Assembly (NCBI GenBank): GCA_963575745.1
Contig: CAUYUJ010022523.1
Coordinates: forward strand, 21,001 to 85,000
Source of the DNA: Prorocentrum cordatum
Lineage: Eukaryota; Sar; Dinophyceae; Prorocentrales; Prorocentraceae
Direction of reading: 5' to 3'
DNA length: 64,000 nucleotides
Shown here piece by piece: positions 32,308-42,849 of this stretch. Under the pieces are notes generated by a model. It saw nothing but the letters and a program-made list of their open reading frames with translations, did not search any database and was not told where the DNA came from. Each line of letters opens with the position of its first letter. Position 1 is the first letter of the stretch. A program made the translations under genes and the position numbers.

Positions 32308-32905
32308 AGAGGACCGGTGAAAGCCCAAGACGCATCAAGGATATTGCAAATCCCGCCCTGCAAGTGCTCCACTTGAAGGCAACCGTCTGGGAATCTTCAA
32401 TCGTGCCCATACACCGCCTCTGGAATTTCAACGCCATGAATTAGTTCTCATGGCGCTTGCGCTTCGACAGATTTACATCGTGCCAGGACATCATTCCTGG
32501 AACTTCGCCACCGCGAATCAGCTTGACTATTGCGTCTGCATCAGATCACCGCTCCTGGGACTTCAGCCTTACGAACCCTTGAAACTGTTGCAGACTGTGG
32601 AGGCCACTGTGCGCGGCGCAACATGTTGGAAATAAACCGCCGTCCATCATTGAAATCGGCTGCAGGCTTTCAAGACGAATGTGCGTTGCGCCAAGGTTTC
32701 GAAAAGGACCAAGCCTCCATCCGCGAAATTGCTGCATCGTTACAGCACGAATGTGCGCGGCGCTACGGCGAGGGCCACACTTTGAAAACGGCCCGCCCTC
32801 CACCTTTGAAACCCTAACACACCTCGAGCTTCAGGGCCATGAGCGGCGAGGAGGTCTCGGGCGAAACGCCTGGCCCGCCCTGCCGACTCGGCTCGGGGGA
32901 GGCAC
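32308..32905 (-). repeat. Composite satellite-bearing repeat, reverse copy R2
   Basis: On the minus strand it shows the same module order as copy R1: left module at 32830-32900 (gcgtttcgcccgagacctcc), only one to two ~80 bp monomers (32690-32825), and a right module (32315-32690) ending gcgtcttgggctttcaccgg. Its small monomer number is the main difference from the other copies. Confidence 0.7.
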
Positions 32906-32929
32906 CACACTATTGTGGAAACAGGGGGT

Positions 32930-33985
32930 GCAGGAGGACAACGATGCGAGGGGCATGGGGCGTGCGATCGGGCGATGCGATGGAGGAAACAGGGGGTGGG
33001 GGCGGGGGGCGTGGATCGGGCGAGGACAGCGATGCGCATGCACCGATGCTGGCCAGGCCCATCCTCGGCCCAGGATCTGCGTACATGCCTCCCTGGCCAA
33101 GGCAGGAGGGCGTGTGCACCGATCCCAGGCTCGGGAGCTCAGCATGGGCCTGGCCAGAAGCCGTGTACGTGCCTCGCTCTCCTTCCCCGCAGTGGAGCGA
33201 GAGACGCGGAGGAGGACCTGGGCGGAGCGAGGCTCGGCGGGGGGCCGGCGCCCGCGCCGCGCCCAGGCCCGGGCCAGGGCCAGGCGGCGGCCCACCAGCC
33301 GCCCAGGCGCCCGCACGCGGGGCAGCGGCAGCCCGTCGGGGCGCCTCCGCGGTCGCCTCCTCGGGGTGCCTCGGGCGGCCCTCCGGCGCCCCTGGCGGCC
33401 CTCGGCGGCCCTCGGGGGCCCTCGGGGGCCCCCGGCGGCCCTCGGGGCGGCCCTCGGGGCGGCCCTCGGGGCGGCGGCTTGCGCCGGCCTCGGGGTGGGA
33501 TCCTCGGGTCGGGGGCGCCGCAAGGAGGACGCAAAGAGCGAGGGCAGACATCGGAAGCAGCCCCTGCCCCTCTGCGACAGGAGTTGCCGCAGCCGCTGTG
33601 GGTGAGGTTCTGCTCAGGTGCACTCCGACACCTTACACTTGCACTCCGACCCCTTACACTTCGACCGCGTACATCGATCCCTTTCACCTTGACCCTGCAT
33701 CCATGTCCTCCTCCAGTGCTGACGGCAACACGCGAGTGCCAGGCACGCCAGGCACGCAACAATTGCTCGTGACGGAGAAGTGCAATATTGCTTCACCATC
33801 TTTTCCAACAGGGAAGCCGGCACATCTCCAAAGCCTTCTGAATGCCACGGAAAATTCGGAACATGTTCTCCTGGCAGTGCTCATCCTGCTCATCCTGGCA
33901 GTGCTAATTTCGGTCCCTCCCTGGTACCTGTGGTGACACCAGGCAGCACCGCTGCTGGAAGCATCACGGGGATCGCCGCGACGGG
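32930..33985. other. GC-rich sequence with short tandem blocks, no gene
   Basis: A (ggccctcgggg)n block lies at 33365-33475 and a small cactccgac(a/c)ccttacact repeat at 33615-33675. An acceptor-like pyrimidine tract plus AG (cttccccgcag) ends near 33191, but the Arg-rich frame after it has no recognisable domain. Confidence 0.5.
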
Positions 33986-33989
33986 GGCG

Positions 33990-34165
33990 GAGGATTGCTC
34001 CGCATCACCGATGCATCGGCGATGCGGCTCGATGTGAATCCCGATGTTCTCCGCGCCGACGTCGCCGATGCATCGCCGACGTCGCCGATGCGTCTCCAAT
34101 GCATCGCGATACATCGCTGATGCATGTGTAATGTATCGGCGATGCGGCGCGAACCCCATTCGGGT
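33990..34165 (+). repeat. CGATGCAT-type dispersed repeat, copy 2
   Basis: Same word order as 27510-27690, including gatgcggctcgatgtgaatc versus the matching gcgactcgatgtgcagc, then the gacgtcgccgatgcat cluster and a gtatcggcgatgcggcgcga end. Confidence 0.8.
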
Positions 34166-34434
34166 GGCCTCTAATTCCCGCTCCTGCCCCTTCGCAGCAC
34201 TCGAGCCAAGCGGCGCTTTGTCGATATCGTGGGCCGTTGTCGTTCCGACGTCGTTTTGCAGCAGAGGCGGAGCGAGCGCAGACCGGCGGACAACGAAGTC
34301 AGAACGAGCACGGGAAGCATTGTTTATGTCGAGTCGTGCCCCCTGGTGCCCGTCCACTTCCTGCCACTCCCTCGAAGAACAAACGACACCAACATAATGT
34401 CTAGATCGATCGTCGAGGATCGATCGATCCTCGG

Positions 34435-34690
34435 TCGAAGGTCGAAGTCTCGATCTGCCCCTTCTCCCGAGGGAAAAAAAAGGCAAAGCCATACGTTGTT
34501 CGGAGCTCTGCGCGGATGTCTTGGACCGGCGCTGGGACCTCTGGCGGTACCTCCAGCGTTGCCCGTGGCGCGCTCCGCGCGCCTGGCAGGGGGGTCCAGC
34601 GCCGATACACGAAATCCGCGCGGATCTCAGAACATGTATGTTTGTGCGGTTTGGTGTTCTTTACTCTTGGCTCTCCTGCATCCACTGCCT
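34435..34690 (+). repeat. Introner-like repeat, decayed copy
   Basis: Contains gtcgaag near its start, ttcggagctctgcgcggat, ttggaccggcgctggg, the palindromic gcgcgctccgcgcgc block and a pyrimidine-rich end (ttctttactcttggctctcc), all in the order found in the intron at 4409-4623. No clean AG follows the pyrimidine tract and no coding exons flank it. Confidence 0.5.
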
Positions 34691-34699
34691 GTCCTGGCC

Positions 34700-36169
34700 G
34701 CTGCCGCCGCCTCTTCGCTGGGAAGATCATGCACCAGTGCGACGCTCACTGATCACATGCGGGCTGTTCATTGTCCGTCTCGATCCGGGTGACTTCTGTC
34801 GTGCTGGCTCGTACCTATCCTTGTCATGCCCGTGCAATGTCTTGTGCTGTGCTGCCATACTTTGGAGCTGTCGTTGAATTGATGCCGAGTTTCGAAGGTC
34901 TGGCCCGGCGTATTACGGTCGCCAGCCTGCTTCAGGAACCACGCGCTGACATCTTTGTTTCCCCCCTTCCGTTGTGGCGTGTGCCCATTATCTCTTAATG
35001 AAGCCATGCCCCCTCCTCACCACACACCAGCTATGCGTGTATGACGTTGGTATTGAATTAAGATAGTGTTTGCTGTTCATCCCTTCCCACCTAATTCCCC
35101 TTGCTTTGTGTATTGTCATCCTTGATCTGATGTCTGAGCACGCGTCTCATTGTTTCCGTCGTCAAATCCAGAGCCCTCAACGCATGCCATCACTTTGAGG
35201 TTGGCTAGACGCTTCGCGTATTCCCATCCGCCAATCCAGGTAAAGTTCTGGCGAGTTACAAGGAGATGAGAAGTGGAGGAGCATCCATTGAAACAAAGAG
35301 GGTTGACAAAGGGATCAGCCCAAACAGCCCCGGAACTATGTCAACGCGGGTCGCTCCGCAGGACTCTTGCTGGCAGCCATCGTTGGGTTCCGTTGGGGCT
35401 TCTGACCCTCCTGGGTTTCCCTCCGGGCCTTCTGGGGACGATTTCAAGGGATCGTGGACAACACCAACGGGGTCCTCAATTAGCGTTGCCTTGGTGGAGC
35501 CTGACAAATACCTCTTGAGGTCTTCCTTGGCGGGGTGCTCTTGGAAACGTTTTGGGCCTTCATAGAGCTATGCCTGGCCACTCTTGGATCCGTCTTGGGG
35601 CCTGCGAGGCCAAGGGGATTCCGAAACGGCGATAAGGCTGACATCATTGAAGGACTACGTCTTTCATTTGTTTGGGGCTCTCAAGGATATCCTTGGAATT
35701 GACGAGGGTTATCTCAGAGCAATTTCGGGGTCCTCTTGGGAAGCACTGTTGGAGGCCGTCTGTACCAATTCGAGCCATCTGGCGCCCATCTTGGAGGAAC
35801 CCCCCGGCTATCTGGAGCACTTTGGGAGCTATCTCAGGCCAGCTTGGATGCGACGCTCTGACTACCCGCGACCCCCCCCCCACCTTCTCAGTCCAGGCCC
35901 CCTGGGATCACTTCGCGTGCCATTTCCCGATCTTGCTCTTCAGTGCGTGCCCGCTCGCCCGCTCGCCCGACTGCGTGCTTCCGCTCAGAGGGCGGTGCAG
36001 CGAGAGCGTGGCGCATAGGTTCGCGCACCGTCGGGTGCGAGAGGCTTCTGTCGCCGATGGGGCCGTTTTTCAGCGTCTGTGTGGGAGGGCCGGTGGCGAT
36101 TGGAGGTCGCTTCCCGCCAGGGTTTGCGGTGGGGTCCACGGGGGGGAGGAGGTTTGTAAAACAGGGCTA
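34700..36169. other. No recognised gene, CTTGGGG words in the right half
   Basis: 34760-35230 is relatively AT-rich and could be a retroelement 3' untranslated relic. 35340-35870 contains irregular CTTGGGG-type words (gtcttggggcctgc and similar). No domain was recognised on either strand. Confidence 0.45.
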
Positions 36170-36302
36170 GGATCGGGATAAATCGCTTCAGAGCGTTCCA
36201 GAGCGCTCTCAGAGACTTCCGGAACGCTCTGGAGCGGCCGCGGCGCCCAATACATCCTCCAAACCCGCCGATTCTCAGAGACTTCGAGTTATCCCGATCC
36301 GA
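36170..36302. mobile_element. Possible ~133 bp foldback element
   Basis: Ends are inverted: ggatcgggataaatcg at the left and cgagttatcccgatccg at the right, with cagagcgttccagagcgctc/aacgctctggagcgg pairing inside. Only one copy was seen. Confidence 0.4.
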
Positions 36303-36534
36303 TGTTGTCCCGATCTTCGCGTCGTTTTAGGTGGGTCTCCCCAGGATTCCTGCGGGGGGGGGTCCTCTGGGGACCCCGAGAGGGCCCCGGGGAGAGCCGC
36401 GAGGCCGCCCGAGTCTCGTGAAGCCCGCAGCTGGGCCCGGCGAGGGCTGTCATCCGTGGCCCGTCGTCGACGCTGCCGTGGGCGGGGGTCGGCCACCGGC
36501 CGCAGACGATTGCCAGCCACGTCGAGTCCACATG

Positions 36535-36690
36535 CGAGGAGTAGTAGGAGGATCAGGAGGACGAAGAGGAGGAGGAGGAGGAGGAGGAGGAGGAGGAGGA
36601 GGAGGAGGAGAACGAGGAGGAGGAGGAGGAGGAGTAGGAGGAGGATCAGGAGGAGGGAGGAGGGAGGAGGAGGAGGAGGAGGAGGCAGTG
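36535..36690. repeat. (GGA)n tract
   Basis: GGA triplets about 240-390 bp upstream of ORF1 of the intact retroelement. Confidence 0.9.
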
Positions 36691-36925
36691 CTGCGGTGCG
36701 AGGCATTGGTGGGAAGGGCGGGTCCGCCAACTAGCCCACGTCCAGAGGTGAGATGCGAGATGGGATTCTGCGCGTTGCGCCTGGTTGTCTCTGCCAGTCC
36801 GTTCCCTTTCACTGTGATCAGCGCTCGAAGATCTGCACCACATGATGGGATGCACCTGGATTCGCCAGGGCAGGCGGATGGTCGCGTTGAGCAATGCATA
36901 ACACGACTCCCCGCGGGGATCGAGC

Positions 36926-38071
36926 ATGGCTCCCCCTGCTTCTCGTGGGGCTGTGCGGAGGATGGCATGGGCATCGCAGTGGAACTGCAAATGGTGCACT
37001 AGCAAGGCGGGCGCTCGCTGGTGGAATGCGGCCACAGCATCGGCGTGTACCCAGTGCGGATGCAGCAAAGACATGGCCTTCCATTCGGTCCGTCAGCTGT
37101 CGGAGGCGCCGAGCACCAGTGCCAAGAAGCCGCCAAGCCCTTCGCACCGTGAGAGAATGCTCGAGAAGAAGCTGGCCGACCTTCAACGACAGCTGGCAGC
37201 CAAGCAGCAGGCCCCAGCGGCCCCTGATGCAGCAGATGGTAATGCCATGCAAGTTGATGCGGGTGATCGGCTCGCGAACGAGAGCGCCAAGTGGAAAGAG
37301 GAGCTGGCCCAGGCAGAGTCCATGCTCAAGGCGCTGCCCAAGGAGCCCAGCACGGAGTTCGGCAAGGAGCAGAAGTTTCACTTGGAGAGGCACCGCGACG
37401 CGTGCAAGTCCAAGTTGCGTGCTGCTCAGCCCTTCGAATGGAGGGCGCATGATGTGGCCAATCAGAAGAAGCAGCTTGAGGAGAAACGCATCCGTCTCGA
37501 AGGGGTGCGTGCTCAGGCTCAGAGTCGTCTCGAGGAGGCGACCAAGGCGTTGGCCGACGCCGACCAAGCGTTGCAGCTCACCCTGGAACAGATCACTGAG
37601 AAGGAGGAGGAGATCAAGCAGGTGCTCAAGGAGCAGCCGCTGTCGCCCAAGCAGAAGGATCTCAGCGCCACCATTGAGTCCATGGGAACCTCCGTCGAGG
37701 CGCTTGGGACCATGCTTAAGGCGAGAGGCCTTGAGCAAACCGACGCTGACATCTTGGGGGGCAAGCTCCGTGAATGCATGGACATGCTCAAGCTGGCCGA
37801 GAAGAAGCTCAGCCAGCCGCCCGAGGTCCCGCCAGAGGCCAACGGTGCAGCTGCTCCTCCTCAGCAGTCTCCTCCTGGGGATGATGGTGGTCAGCCCCCT
37901 GCTGCAGGAGGCTTTGTATTCACTGGCCAGGAGGACCCTGAGGACCTCAAGAACCTGCTCCAGTCCATGGGAGTACCAGTCCCCGAGGATGAAGAGGAAA
38001 TTCGTGCAGCAGCCAAGCGGGCAGCTGAGCAGTTCACTCAGTTCACGAAGAAGCAGAAGGTTACGGCCTAG
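36926..38071 (+). CDS. ORF1 of an intact two-ORF retroelement: zinc finger plus coiled coil
   Basis: A 381-codon ORF (an alternative Met is at 36962). Residues 18-48 form a CxxC-x16-CxxC finger (Cys21, Cys24, Cys41, Cys44) with Trp19, Trp23 and Trp32-33, resembling RanBP2-type or zinc-ribbon modules. A short Pro/Lys region follows. From about residue 70 to 290 the protein is strongly helical with heptad-like charged sequence (EKKLADLQRQLAAKQQ, NQKKQLEEKRIRLEGVRAQ, QITEKEEEIKQVLKEQP), as expected for an oligomerising RNA-binding ORF1 protein. The C-terminus has an acidic motif (VPEDEEEIRAAAKRAAE). The decayed minus-strand element has the same finger plus helix layout at 25726-24312. ORF2 begins 13 bp after the stop in another frame. 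Confidence 0.75.
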   Translation: MAPPASRGAVRRMAWASQWNCKWCTSKAGARWWNAATASACTQCGCSKDMAFHSVRQLSEAPSTSAKKPPSPSHRERMLEKKLADLQRQLAAKQQAPAAPDAADGNAMQVDAGDRLANESAKWKEELAQAESMLKALPKEPSTEFGKEQKFHLERHRDACKSKLRAAQPFEWRAHDVANQKKQLEEKRIRLEGVRAQAQSRLEEATKALADADQALQLTLEQITEKEEEIKQVLKEQPLSPKQKDLSATIESMGTSVEALGTMLKARGLEQTDADILGGKLRECMDMLKLAEKKLSQPPEVPPEANGAAAPPQQSPPGDDGGQPPAAGGFVFTGQEDPEDLKNLLQSMGVPVPEDEEEIRAAAKRAAEQFTQFTKKQKVTA

Positions 38072-38084
38072 ACATCTCTGCTGT

Positions 38085-41000
38085 ATGGCTTGGTTGTTGC
38101 TTAATACTACGGTCACCATGACGGAAGCTCATACGATCGAAACCTTCAACTGCTCGTCACAGCCTCAGCTTCTAGACTACCTGGAATGGTCTAGGGCTCA
38201 GGTGATGACGGTGCAGGAGCATCACATTCTTCCAGACAAATTACCTGATGCCCAGGCCAAGGCTTTGCAGCGAGGCTGGCATGGGATCTGGTCCGCCGCC
38301 AAGACCACGGATGCGGGCGGACGTTCAGCAGGGGTTGCAGTTCTTACTCGGAAACATGTGGTCATCACAGCTGCCCCCAAGACCGAGGACGGAGTGATCG
38401 CCCCGTCGAGGCTCATGGCCACAAAGTTGCCATGGGGGCCTGCTGGGGGACTCATCGTCTACTCGATCTACCTATACGTCGGTGAAGGCATGTCTGTCCA
38501 CAACGTTGCTCTGCTCAAGCAGTTAGCGGAGCATGTGATGCTCATGAGGTCGATGGGCCACACCAACTGGTTGTGTGGCGGCGACTTCAACAACAGCCCT
38601 GAGGACGTCGGGACGGACTGGCTCCACAGCATTGAAGGCTTAGTCGCAGCGTCTCGGGCAACTACGTGCAGGCAGACCCTCCCAGGCACCGTGATCGACT
38701 ATTTTTTGGTGGGTGCGGCGATGCTACCGCACATTCGCAGGCCAGCTGTAGTTGAGGATGCAGATGCCAAGCCTCACCTGCCTGTGACGATGCCCGTCAC
38801 AACACAGGAGTGCCCAGTGATGCTCAGGAGAATCCAGGACGCCAAGGAGATGCCCACCACGGTCAAGGCAGGGTGCTCAAGGTTTCCTTGCAACTGGAGG
38901 GTCGGCCGTGAGCAGATAGACCTCATCAAGTCTGACACGGATTTGGGCGTGGCGTGGCTGCAGGTGGTCAATACGATCGAGCTCGAGTTAGCAGGGAGGC
39001 ACGACATTGTCGGAGATCATGTCCTCCGATATCTGACACCCTCGAGCGTTGCCACGGAGCTCGCCGCGTTCAACGGTACTCCTGAAGGTCGGCGAGAGTC
39101 AGGACACGGATGTGTATATGCCTGGCGAGTTGCCGCAAGATGGGCCCGACACATCCGTCGAATGTCCGAGTACATGGACGCGCTCATCCATCTCATCTGC
39201 AATGTGGGTGTCTCTGCCTCGGTTGGAAAGGAGCAGTTCTCTACTCTCTATGAGCAGCAACTCCGCGAGGTAAGACGAGGACAGACTCGCAAGAAGCTCA
39301 AGCAAAGTCACGTCGAGAAGCTGGGCGTTCTCTGCTATGACCTGGACAACTTCTCTCGGCGAGTGCATAGTTCGCATGATGTGCTCCGAATGATGGATGA
39401 CGCGGCTCGTGATTTTCTGCAGGCAGAGTGGACAGCATGGTTTCAAGACCTCGAATTAGATCGCAAGCTTGAGCAGATCATTGCTCAGGCGCAGCTGGTG
39501 CAGGATTTGCATTCGCAGCGCCGCAAGGAGGAATGGCAGCAGTGGTCCGAGGATGCTTTCAAAAATGGTGGGCGTGATGCGCACCGTTTCACCCGACTTC
39601 GTGCCCTGCAGCAAGTGTTGCAAGCCTCTGACCACTCTACGCCAGCGCAGCTGGCGGACCCCGAGCTAGAGAAGTGGCAGCAGATTTGGAGTCTCCATGG
39701 CGCTGGTGAGCTTCCTCGTCCTGCTGATGCAGATGAGTGGGAGCACCTGCCAGAGCTCGCGGGGGCCCAGATTCGGGCCACCATCATGTCTTTTGCCCGT
39801 CGCACAGGACGTGGGCAGATGCGTATTCTTCCTCGGCATTTTTGGTTTGTATGCGATGAAGGGCTACAGGCCATGGCCGAGATGTTCATGACTTGCGAGA
39901 AGCGGCTGATCTGGCCGCAGGACCTTTCGTTCACGGAGTTGTGTATGCTTCCGAAGCCGAGCGGAGGCACACGACTCATTGCGCTCCTCAACACAATGTT
40001 GAGGATATGGGGCCGTGCTCGTCGACATCTAAGCACGGCCTGGGAAAACGCACACAGACACCCTGCATTCTGGGGGACGGGAGCTGGACGTTCTTCATCG
40101 GATTGTGCGTTCCACTTAAACTTACAGGCCGAATCGGCACACGCACGCAAGTTGCATGTCGTTACAGTATTCCTGGACATGTTCAAGTGCTATGAGACCA
40201 TATTATGGAGCATGATACTTCGTGAAGCTAGAGCACTAGATTTCCCTCTTAGATTGATCTGGATGGCGTTAGAAACTTATCGTGTTCCACGGACCATACG
40301 TGCATGTGGTAATATTAGCTCGATGTATGTGGCCCGTCAGGGCATTCTGGCTGGCTGTACACATGCTACCACTATACTTATGGTTGTGCTGCATCGGGTG
40401 GTCTCTAACCAGTACAATAGATATCCAGGTATCACAGCACGCGTGCTTATGGACGACTTTACCATGCAGTGGCAAGGCCCTGACCCCAGAGGAGCAGATA
40501 TACTACACACGTGCGTACGCAACTTCGGTGGTGACGTGAGAGAGTTAGGCCTCGCCCCCCAGAACTCTAAGTCGGGATTCGTTGCTACCACGGTTCGTGC
40601 TCGACATCGGTTTTCGTCGGGGGTCAGGTGCATGAAACTCAAGCCCAAGCACCACATGCGCAACTTAGGTCACGAGCTGCACGGGGTCAAAGCACGTCGT
40701 GTCCAAGAGCAAGCACGCATGGCGAAGCTTAAGGAGAGGGTCGGAAAGATACGCGCGTTGGAGCGAGCTGTGCACGAGCGGCTTGGGGTGTTGTGGCGCA
40801 CTTGGCTGTTACCTGCAGTGGGGCACGGCACGGGTGTGAGTGGTACGTCGGACACTGTGCTCAAGCAGTTGCGCACTTTCGCGGGCGGTATGATTGGAGC
40901 TGCCCGTAATGCATCACTCACGCTCTACCTTGCTACTCAAAGGGATGACAGATTCGACCCTGTTTTTGATTGTACTATTCTTGTTGTCAAAAGATACCAT

Positions 41001-42845
41001 AGCTTTATATGGGACAGCAGAGTATCCTTAGCTGAGCTGCATCACACATGGCAGTATGTATCTGACAAGTTCCAAGATGCCAAGCCGACTTGGGCCATGG
41101 CACGAGGACCGATGTCGACAGTATGGCTTACATTGATTCGTATCGGATGGCAGTTCAGCGGACCCGCTCTTTTTACGGACGACCTTGGACAACAATATTC
41201 GCTACTGTATGTTGCTCCCAGAGATCTGGAGAAGCGTCTGGTGGAATCTATTCATCGGCTCCAGGTGGGACGTATCCTTCACCATCTACCAGAGCGGATC
41301 GGCGACGAGAAGATTTGGCGACGGGCCATGAGACTGGCGTTGTTTTCTGTCAAAGCTGGACCAATGAGGGGAGCACTCAGGAAGTTGTGGGCTGGAGGTC
41401 TTTTGTGCCCCGACAGGTCAGTGGACCTTGGTGTCGGGGCGTCTCGTGAATGCCCATATTGCGGTGCTCCCAAAGGTACTCTTTCGCATCAGTGGAACGT
41501 TTGCCCTGCTACATTGCAGCTTTCAGATGCATGCCCCGAGGTCATTCCCGAGGACGTAGTGGAGTTCCGCGAAGTCAGGTTGAAACTGGTGGAGGAGAAC
41601 ATGAATGACCCCGATACTTTTGACCTGACATATGGACTTCCGACGGAGCCTTTGCAACCCCGTCTGCCAGATGAAACCCCAGAGATACTGTCATGGGGTG
41701 ATGCTGATGGGCTCTGGTCTTCTATCACCTATTGCGACGCTTCGGGAATGCACATCAGTCATCCTACTCTGGGCCGTGTCGGATGGGCCATTGTTCAGAT
41801 ATGCCCGTCGACGGGGATCCCAGTTCGTGCTCAGTACGGGGGCCTCCCTGGCCGCGACCAAACGGTGCCTCGGGGCGAACGCTACGCGGGATACCGAGCG
41901 CTGATGATGATGGAACGGCCAGGTTTAATTGTCAGTGATCACCTGTCGTTCGTACGTGAAGCTAACAAATGGAGCCCTGAACTCGAAGCTAGCGGCTCGC
42001 TGCACGCCGAGGTCTGGCGCAAGATCTTCCATCTCTGCCGTCATGACCAGCAGCGCTCCGAATTTGTCTGGGTGCCTTCCCACAAAGATATTCAGAATTT
42101 CATCGAGGCAGGTGGATCACTTGCCCATGCCCATGGGAATGCATGGGCCGACTTCTTTGCATATGCTGGAGCTATGTGCGTGAAGGTCGCGGACACGCTG
42201 GCAGAACATCACAAGCAGATGATCGTCCAGTCCAAGAAGATCGCCCAGTTCACGGCGTACATGGCATCCCGCACGGTCAGGATGTTCAAGGAGGTTGGGG
42301 AGCCCCTGGTTAAGAAAAGCAAGTTAGATCAGGCCCCCAAGCTCTCCCTCACCGAACATGAGTTTGTCCAGGACGGTGCCCTTGTGAGATGTTCTAAGTG
42401 CCTCAGGATCGCCACTACCCCTGTGAGCTACAGGACCCTTTTTAACTCGCCTTGTCTTGGGGCCCCAAAAATCGGTAGTGGACATAAACTCATCCGTTGG
42501 GGCCCCGCTGGAATCTGTGAGCTCTGTGGGCGCTATAGTTTGCAGGTTGACAAGTGCATTAAAAAGCTCCGTGGGGATTGTCTTGGGCCGCCAGTCAATA
42601 AAGCCACTCGTGCTAGCGTTCGCTCCCAGGTTAAAGCCCTGTCAGCAGGACGTGTGCCCAGGACGAGGCGGCCCATCCTCCTCGGGGCTGATGCTGCAGC
42701 GGGTCCTGGCAGCCAAGAGGCCGCCCCATCCAGCTCAGCTGCGCCCTCTCGCGTCGCTGCCGCCCTCCGACCGGAGGAGACGGCGGCTGTGGGGAGGGAC
42801 GGGGTGGTGGACGGTGGTGGGACTGATTCGGGATCATCCGACTAG
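38085..42845 (+). CDS. ORF2: endonuclease, reverse transcriptase, RNase H-like and Cys-rich tail
   Basis: A 1586-codon ORF; a second Met at 38118 has a better context (accATGa). Domains in order: EEP endonuclease with TVQEHHILP, WLCGGDFNNSPED (Asp167) and IDYFLVG; RT with CMLPKPSGGTRLIALL, motif A VTVFLDMFKCYE, motif B GILAGCTHATTIL and motif C VLMDDFTMQW (789-792; Met in place of Tyr/Phe); a CxxC-x8-H-x4-C finger (ECPYCGAPKGTLSHQWNVC); an RNase H-like domain with Asp1218 (YCDAS), Glu1265 (GERYAGY), Asp1285 (IVSDHL) and Asp1356 (NAWADFF); and a tail with two CxxC pairs (RCSKCLR, ICELCGRY). All four RNase H acidic positions and both RT aspartates are present and there are no stops, so the element may be active or recently so. 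Confidence 0.85.
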   Translation: MAWLLLNTTVTMTEAHTIETFNCSSQPQLLDYLEWSRAQVMTVQEHHILPDKLPDAQAKALQRGWHGIWSAAKTTDAGGRSAGVAVLTRKHVVITAAPKTEDGVIAPSRLMATKLPWGPAGGLIVYSIYLYVGEGMSVHNVALLKQLAEHVMLMRSMGHTNWLCGGDFNNSPEDVGTDWLHSIEGLVAASRATTCRQTLPGTVIDYFLVGAAMLPHIRRPAVVEDADAKPHLPVTMPVTTQECPVMLRRIQDAKEMPTTVKAGCSRFPCNWRVGREQIDLIKSDTDLGVAWLQVVNTIELELAGRHDIVGDHVLRYLTPSSVATELAAFNGTPEGRRESGHGCVYAWRVAARWARHIRRMSEYMDALIHLICNVGVSASVGKEQFSTLYEQQLREVRRGQTRKKLKQSHVEKLGVLCYDLDNFSRRVHSSHDVLRMMDDAARDFLQAEWTAWFQDLELDRKLEQIIAQAQLVQDLHSQRRKEEWQQWSEDAFKNGGRDAHRFTRLRALQQVLQASDHSTPAQLADPELEKWQQIWSLHGAGELPRPADADEWEHLPELAGAQIRATIMSFARRTGRGQMRILPRHFWFVCDEGLQAMAEMFMTCEKRLIWPQDLSFTELCMLPKPSGGTRLIALLNTMLRIWGRARRHLSTAWENAHRHPAFWGTGAGRSSSDCAFHLNLQAESAHARKLHVVTVFLDMFKCYETILWSMILREARALDFPLRLIWMALETYRVPRTIRACGNISSMYVARQGILAGCTHATTILMVVLHRVVSNQYNRYPGITARVLMDDFTMQWQGPDPRGADILHTCVRNFGGDVRELGLAPQNSKSGFVATTVRARHRFSSGVRCMKLKPKHHMRNLGHELHGVKARRVQEQARMAKLKERVGKIRALERAVHERLGVLWRTWLLPAVGHGTGVSGTSDTVLKQLRTFAGGMIGAARNASLTLYLATQRDDRFDPVFDCTILVVKRYHSFIWDSRVSLAELHHTWQYVSDKFQDAKPTWAMARGPMSTVWLTLIRIGWQFSGPALFTDDLGQQYSLLYVAPRDLEKRLVESIHRLQVGRILHHLPERIGDEKIWRRAMRLALFSVKAGPMRGALRKLWAGGLLCPDRSVDLGVGASRECPYCGAPKGTLSHQWNVCPATLQLSDACPEVIPEDVVEFREVRLKLVEENMNDPDTFDLTYGLPTEPLQPRLPDETPEILSWGDADGLWSSITYCDASGMHISHPTLGRVGWAIVQICPSTGIPVRAQYGGLPGRDQTVPRGERYAGYRALMMMERPGLIVSDHLSFVREANKWSPELEASGSLHAEVWRKIFHLCRHDQQRSEFVWVPSHKDIQNFIEAGGSLAHAHGNAWADFFAYAGAMCVKVADTLAEHHKQMIVQSKKIAQFTAYMASRTVRMFKEVGEPLVKKSKLDQAPKLSLTEHEFVQDGALVRCSKCLRIATTPVSYRTLFNSPCLGAPKIGSGHKLIRWGPAGICELCGRYSLQVDKCIKKLRGDCLGPPVNKATRASVRSQVKALSAGRVPRTRRPILLGADAAAGPGSQEAAPSSSAAPSRVAAALRPEETAAVGRDGVVDGGGTDSGSSD

Positions 42846-42849
42846 TCGA

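Noticed and set aside
33183-33523. Arg-rich exon after an acceptor-like site near 33191
   Set aside because: It is a GC-rich tandem block with no domain and no consistent donor site.
36894-38084. N-terminal extension giving a single ~1980-codon protein
   Set aside because: This stretch is out of frame with the clear zinc-finger/coiled-coil ORF1 and has Arg/Ser-rich composition typical of a GC-rich shadow frame.
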